Assembly: GCA_947034895.1 (NCBI GenBank)
Contig: OX344762.1
Span: 17,898,760-17,962,759, forward strand
DNA: 64,000 bases
Direction: 5' to 3'
DNA from: Rhytidiadelphus loreus
Taxonomy: Eukaryota > Streptophyta > Bryopsida > Hypnales > Hylocomiaceae
The translations under genes were made by a program, and so were the position numbers. Of the stretch, positions 60,492 to 64,000 are shown piece after piece; the stretch's first letter is position 1, and the number at the start of each line of letters is the position of its first letter. The notes below the pieces were generated by a model, which was not told the origin of the DNA, did not search any database, and worked only from the letters and a program-made list of their open reading frames with translations.

Positions 60492-62947
60492 ATGGCAACG
60501 CAAGTGCCTGGGGCAGACAATCAAAGCACCACAGAACAAGCCCCTGGATCAGAGTCAGAAACATCAGTTGCGAGGCATGTAGAATTGAACCTGAACGTTC
60601 CCACGCCGATTCCAACTTATATGCTAGTGCAACAACTGGGTGCACAAAACTACTCTACATACCAACATGTCGATTCTCAACAACCCCAGCAAGGTTATTT
60701 GCCGAGTAGTGCTCATGGCGGAAGATTTTACACAGCACCGCAAGAGTTGCATCGCGGGTACCAAGGATACCATCTCCCTGGGCAGGAGCAAATGCAAGGA
60801 TATTCGGAACAGAATTACATGCAACAAGTAGAAGGGTATGTCCAAAGTAGCCAAAACCCATTTGAAACGAGTAGGCATCAAAGCCAGATGCATCGAGTTT
60901 TACCACGAAGGCTACCACATATGAGGCAGAGAGTCAGGAGGCGGATCAGGACCAATAGGTCAAATATTCACTCAGTTGCTGCAAATATGGTGTTTAACAA
61001 CCGAGAACATAGCACTGCAACCAGTATCACAGGTACCCCGTCTACAAGGAACTGTAATTTCTCATTTCCCATTTCGCACAGGCATCAGAATCATTTAACA
61101 GCTCCAAAGAGAATGAAATTTTATATCTGAAACTGAATGAAACTTAGCAAAAAAAGACTTCCCTCAAGGGACATTAGCGCATCAAGGAAAACTCTGCGAA
61201 GCAATATTGCACCACAACCAACAGATAATTAACACAGATTGATTGCATTGGGCATTCTATGTCAGGGTCTGTGACGAGTGGGCCCGTCCTGCAAATACCA
61301 GTGGAAATTGAAGGGAGTCAAGAGAGGCTATCTCGACTGACTTCAACGGCAATCGAGGAAACATCAGGCATTGGAGAGAATTTCGAGTGCAACATTTGCT
61401 TTCAAAAGGCAAATGAAGCCGTGGTGACGTGCTGTGGTCATCTCTTCTGTTGGCCATGCCTGTACAGATGGTTGCACGTACATTCATACCATAAAGAGTG
61501 TCCAGTCTGCAAAGGTTCCATAGCTGAGTACAGCGTCACCCCTATCTATGGGCGTGAAAATGCCCTGGAATCCGCCAGACTGCAGAGTGCACTTGGCTCG
61601 GAACGCATCCCCCCACGCCCCGCTGCAAGAAGGGTAGAAAGTGCAAGGCAACAGCAGCAACGTGAGAGAGGAGAGCAACAAGGGCGAGTTGCTCCAGAAC
61701 AAGTGCCAGGAACCCAAATTGAGCAATCGCCCACTGAAATTGAGGAAGGCGAGCCACGCGCACCTGGTGCTGCAGATCCCAGTTTGGAGGCCAGAGACGA
61801 GGACAACATCCTCCAAGGTGAAGGCACAGAAACTGCTGCATCCAGATTGCAAGACATGGAGCACCACATGATGAATCCGTTGGGTGAACCAAACGAACAC
61901 TCACAAAACAACAGTGGCTACTTGCAACGAAGATTAGCTTTCCGACGAGAGCAGCTCAGGCAAGCTTTGGTGAACTCACGGTACAGTGCTGCCCTGAATC
62001 AAATCCCCGGTGCTGGTGGAGAAAGGCAACAAATTGTGTCCGCCTCTGCACTTCTGTCACAAGAATGGGAGCATATCATTAACAGCAGTCGTCTTGTGGC
62101 GGATCCTACACAGGTAATGCAAGCATATCCCGTGCACGGCCTAACAAATCATGCCAGGATACAGTTCAGATTTCAATGCTACGATTCTTGTCTTGTGATG
62201 AATCTTGTAAGAGACAACATGTCTTTGTTCATCGTCCATTTTGATCTAAGATGAAGAAAATTTGTTAATTTCGTGTGCAATTGTGCTTAGCCTTGTCTGC
62301 AACTGAATCTCAATTGTACTATACATCCGATGTGTTGCTTGCAGGCCGCAGAATGGCTAGCATCAATGCATGCACGGCTCGCGGAACCTAGCTCTGAAGC
62401 TGCCACCCAACAAAGAAGGCAGTTGATCGCTTCGGCCATCTCGCAATCCACACAAGAACTCGACTCTGGCATCAGCAGCAATCGGTTGGCAGTGCAGCCT
62501 TCCCAAGTCTCCGACTGGATCACCACTATGCGCACCCGCCTCAACAACATCGAACAACTAATGCACAACTTGGAGCGTCCCCATGAATCCATCGCCACGC
62601 CGGATGAAGGAAATTCTAATTCCCAACTCCAGATTGATGATGATGCTGATGACCTGAACTCCAATGAATTTCTCGCTGAGCTCAACGCAACAGCAGCTCA
62701 ACTACCGAATGCGGTTACCTCTGAACAGAATACAAATCCTGTTGCCGCTTTGCAACCGGCAACTGAGAGCGACCCCGAGCTGAGAAGTAGCGTGCCAGAG
62801 GCTCCAGTGGTTCGAAGGTCGAGAAGGAGGAGAGAGCATGGTGAAGAGGCTTCGCATGTGGTTGCAGCTCCAGAAGAAGGAGCCGAGCCAGCACCTCATG
62901 AGGATCAGTTGCCACTGACCCGCAAACGAAGGAGGCGATTGGATTGA
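60492..62947 (+). CDS. RING-HC E3 ubiquitin ligase, MUSE1/MUSE2-like
   Basis: Exons 60492-61032, 61266-62113 and 62345-62947 join in phase to 663 residues. The N-terminal 200 residues are rich in Gln, Tyr, Ser and His and look disordered. A C3HC4 RING spans residues 222-262 (CNIC, TCCGHLFCWPC, CPVC), followed by VTPIYGR and, after a spacer, IPPRPAARRVES. That pairing is typical of the plant MUSE1/MUSE2 and RMA-like group, where the RING recruits an E2 enzyme; in Arabidopsis MUSE1 and MUSE2 act in turnover linked to immune-receptor signalling. The C-terminal 350 residues are polar with acidic and Gln-rich tracts and end in basic patches (RRSRRRRE, RKRRRRLD) that could be nuclear signals. It is clearly longer than the Arabidopsis relatives as I know them. 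The RING ligands are intact. The subgroup assignment is inference. Confidence 0.88.
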
Positions 62948-63589
62948 GGCTTTTTGTTTTAACTTGAAAACAAAAGAAAACCCTTGACCATTGTTCCTTG
63001 CTCATTGAGGAAACTATAATCCTAATTCTTCACGATTTGTTGAAAGTGGTGTAACCTAGTTAGATTCTGACAGAAGGTTGTCATCACTGTGAGTAGCTAG
63101 CAGTCTTGGTAAACAAGAAATTGTAAAGCAAATTTGACCAATGCATTCACCCTCTTTGGAGGGTAAAGAGGCAACAATCGGCATGAAAGTCCGTTAGTGA
63201 ACCACTTCGCAGGGCATTTCGAAAATACTTGTACTTGTGAAATGAGCAAGGTTTCGTCCGAGGCCAGCGAATGAGCCATCCGGAGGCCACCGAGGAAGAC
63301 CAGCTCTCACAAGAACAAACAACTCCTGTTCTGAAAGCTTGATACGGTACCACATCCACTCTCGAAATTTCGACGACATAGAGAGATGACAATCCGATGA
63401 CAATCTGCTGCAAGAGGATTGTTAGGGTTTAATTTCTAGTATCTACGTATGTAATAGATTTTACTTTTAGGGTTTAGGGCTTCGCGGAGATACCCAATCA
63501 GCAGCTTTCTTCGCTTTCTCGCAAATTCGGTTTGGATTGATCGTGTATTTGTCGCCTTCCAAGGATTCTTTGATGTCAAGCTTGCATGG
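62948..63589 (+). other. 3' flank of the RING gene and leader of the next gene
   Basis: No open frame here looks like a protein on either strand. The stretch most likely holds the 3' untranslated part of the RING gene and the promoter and leader of the gene starting at 63590. Confidence 0.4.
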
Positions 63590-64000
63590 ATGAGGGCAGT
63601 TGCACGAGCAGGTGAATTCCTGCGCCGGAAGCGCTCAGTTGTTGCTCTCTTCTCCAATTGTACCGAACACTTGAATCATAAGAACTCGAGGCACCCCTTC
63701 TCGTCCATTCCGGAAAGGGGTCCATTGACGAGCTTTTGTCATCGTGATGGTCAGGAAGTTGAAAATCGAAGAACATCATCTTCTGTAGTTCGTTCGTATG
63801 ACTGCTTTTGTCGGAGTAGCTACTCTTGGGTGGCGCAAGGTTTAGCTACGAACATGGAGGCACCTTCGGAAGGAGGTTCTGGGGTTTTGCTAGGAGAAAG
63901 TACAGAGAATCTCAAATCTATGGATTCAGGGACGGAGACGATTGCTGTCAATTCTAGCCACACTCAAGTAGAATCCACGGTCGTTGACAGAATCGCTGGA
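63590..64000 (+). CDS. 5' part of an unrecognised gene, likely organelle-targeted, running off the right edge
   Basis: From ATG at 63590 (MRAVARAGEFLRRKRSVVAL) the frame stays open to the window end, giving 137 residues without a stop. The first 25 residues are rich in Arg, Ala and hydrophobic residues with almost no acids, as in a mitochondrial presequence; dual or plastid targeting is possible. After about residue 85 the chain becomes acidic and Ser/Thr/Glu-rich (EAPSEGG, STENLKSMDSG), as in a linker before a folded domain. No family motif is visible yet. An overlapping ATG at 63586 leads to a stop after nine codons and was not chosen. Confidence 0.7.
   Translation, partial: MRAVARAGEFLRRKRSVVALFSNCTEHLNHKNSRHPFSSIPERGPLTSFCHRDGQEVENRRTSSSVVRSYDCFCRSSYSWVAQGLATNMEAPSEGGSGVLLGESTENLKSMDSGTETIAVNSSHTQVESTVVDRIAG

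Noticed and set aside
61484..61911. Minus-strand frames of 120-138 codons opposite the RING exon
   Set aside because: These are shadows of the plus-strand RING coding sequence with Cys/Leu-rich composition and no family features.

Overview
The window is nuclear DNA of a land plant. The genes are intron-split, the introns are AT-rich with GT-AG borders, and several proteins are plant-specific (SOQ1, a DTX-type MATE carrier, a MUSE1/2-like RING protein, a plant-type MIC10). Genes are widely spaced and intron lengths are moderate, so a bryophyte or other non-seed plant is possible, but the sequence alone does not settle the species.

Layout. 5-7423 (minus) holds nineteen exons of SOQ1, with its 3' end off the left edge; a tRNA-derived SINE lies just upstream. 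8.5-20.1 kb is a repeat block: a full-length decayed Copia retrotransposon (10224-18084, 195-bp LTRs, CAAAT target duplication) with a CACTA transposon nested in its 5' LTR, followed by a near-perfect 1.25-kb palindrome. 20996-23257 (plus) encodes a four-exon, probably plastid, single-membrane-span protein. 23.3-36.8 kb is gene-free and rich in small inverted-repeat elements: three of four CACTA-type MITEs (the fourth sits inside another element), several elements ending in TTAACCC, and a MITE flanked by 13-bp direct repeats. 36881-42023 (plus) is an eight-exon MATE transporter. 43680-45015 (minus) is Dr1/NC2-beta, a histone-fold transcription repressor. 48449-49258 is a dead C2H2 zinc-finger gene. 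49.7-55.5 kb holds a Copia LTR-gag remnant and a complete-ended hAT transposon (50313-55491, 8-bp target duplication GTGGGTAG) whose transposase is cut by six stops. 58286-59.7 kb (minus) holds MIC10 and possible exons of an unrecognised gene. 60492-62947 (plus) is a 663-residue RING E3 ligase, and 63590-64000 is the start of a gene running off the right edge.

The genes do not form an operon or an evident pathway cluster. SOQ1 and the small membrane protein are probably plastid proteins, MIC10 is mitochondrial, Dr1 is nuclear, the MATE protein is a membrane carrier and the RING protein is a ubiquitin ligase. MIC10 and the RING gene are divergently arranged.

The most informative material is the transposon record: a nested insertion proven by its own empty site, a CACTA MITE family with four clean 3-bp duplications, a long-arm palindrome able to form hairpin RNA, and a hAT element whose premature stops all fit C-to-T decay at methylatable sites. 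All exon models were built by hand from splice signals and phase. I saw no tRNA or rRNA gene and no CRISPR array.
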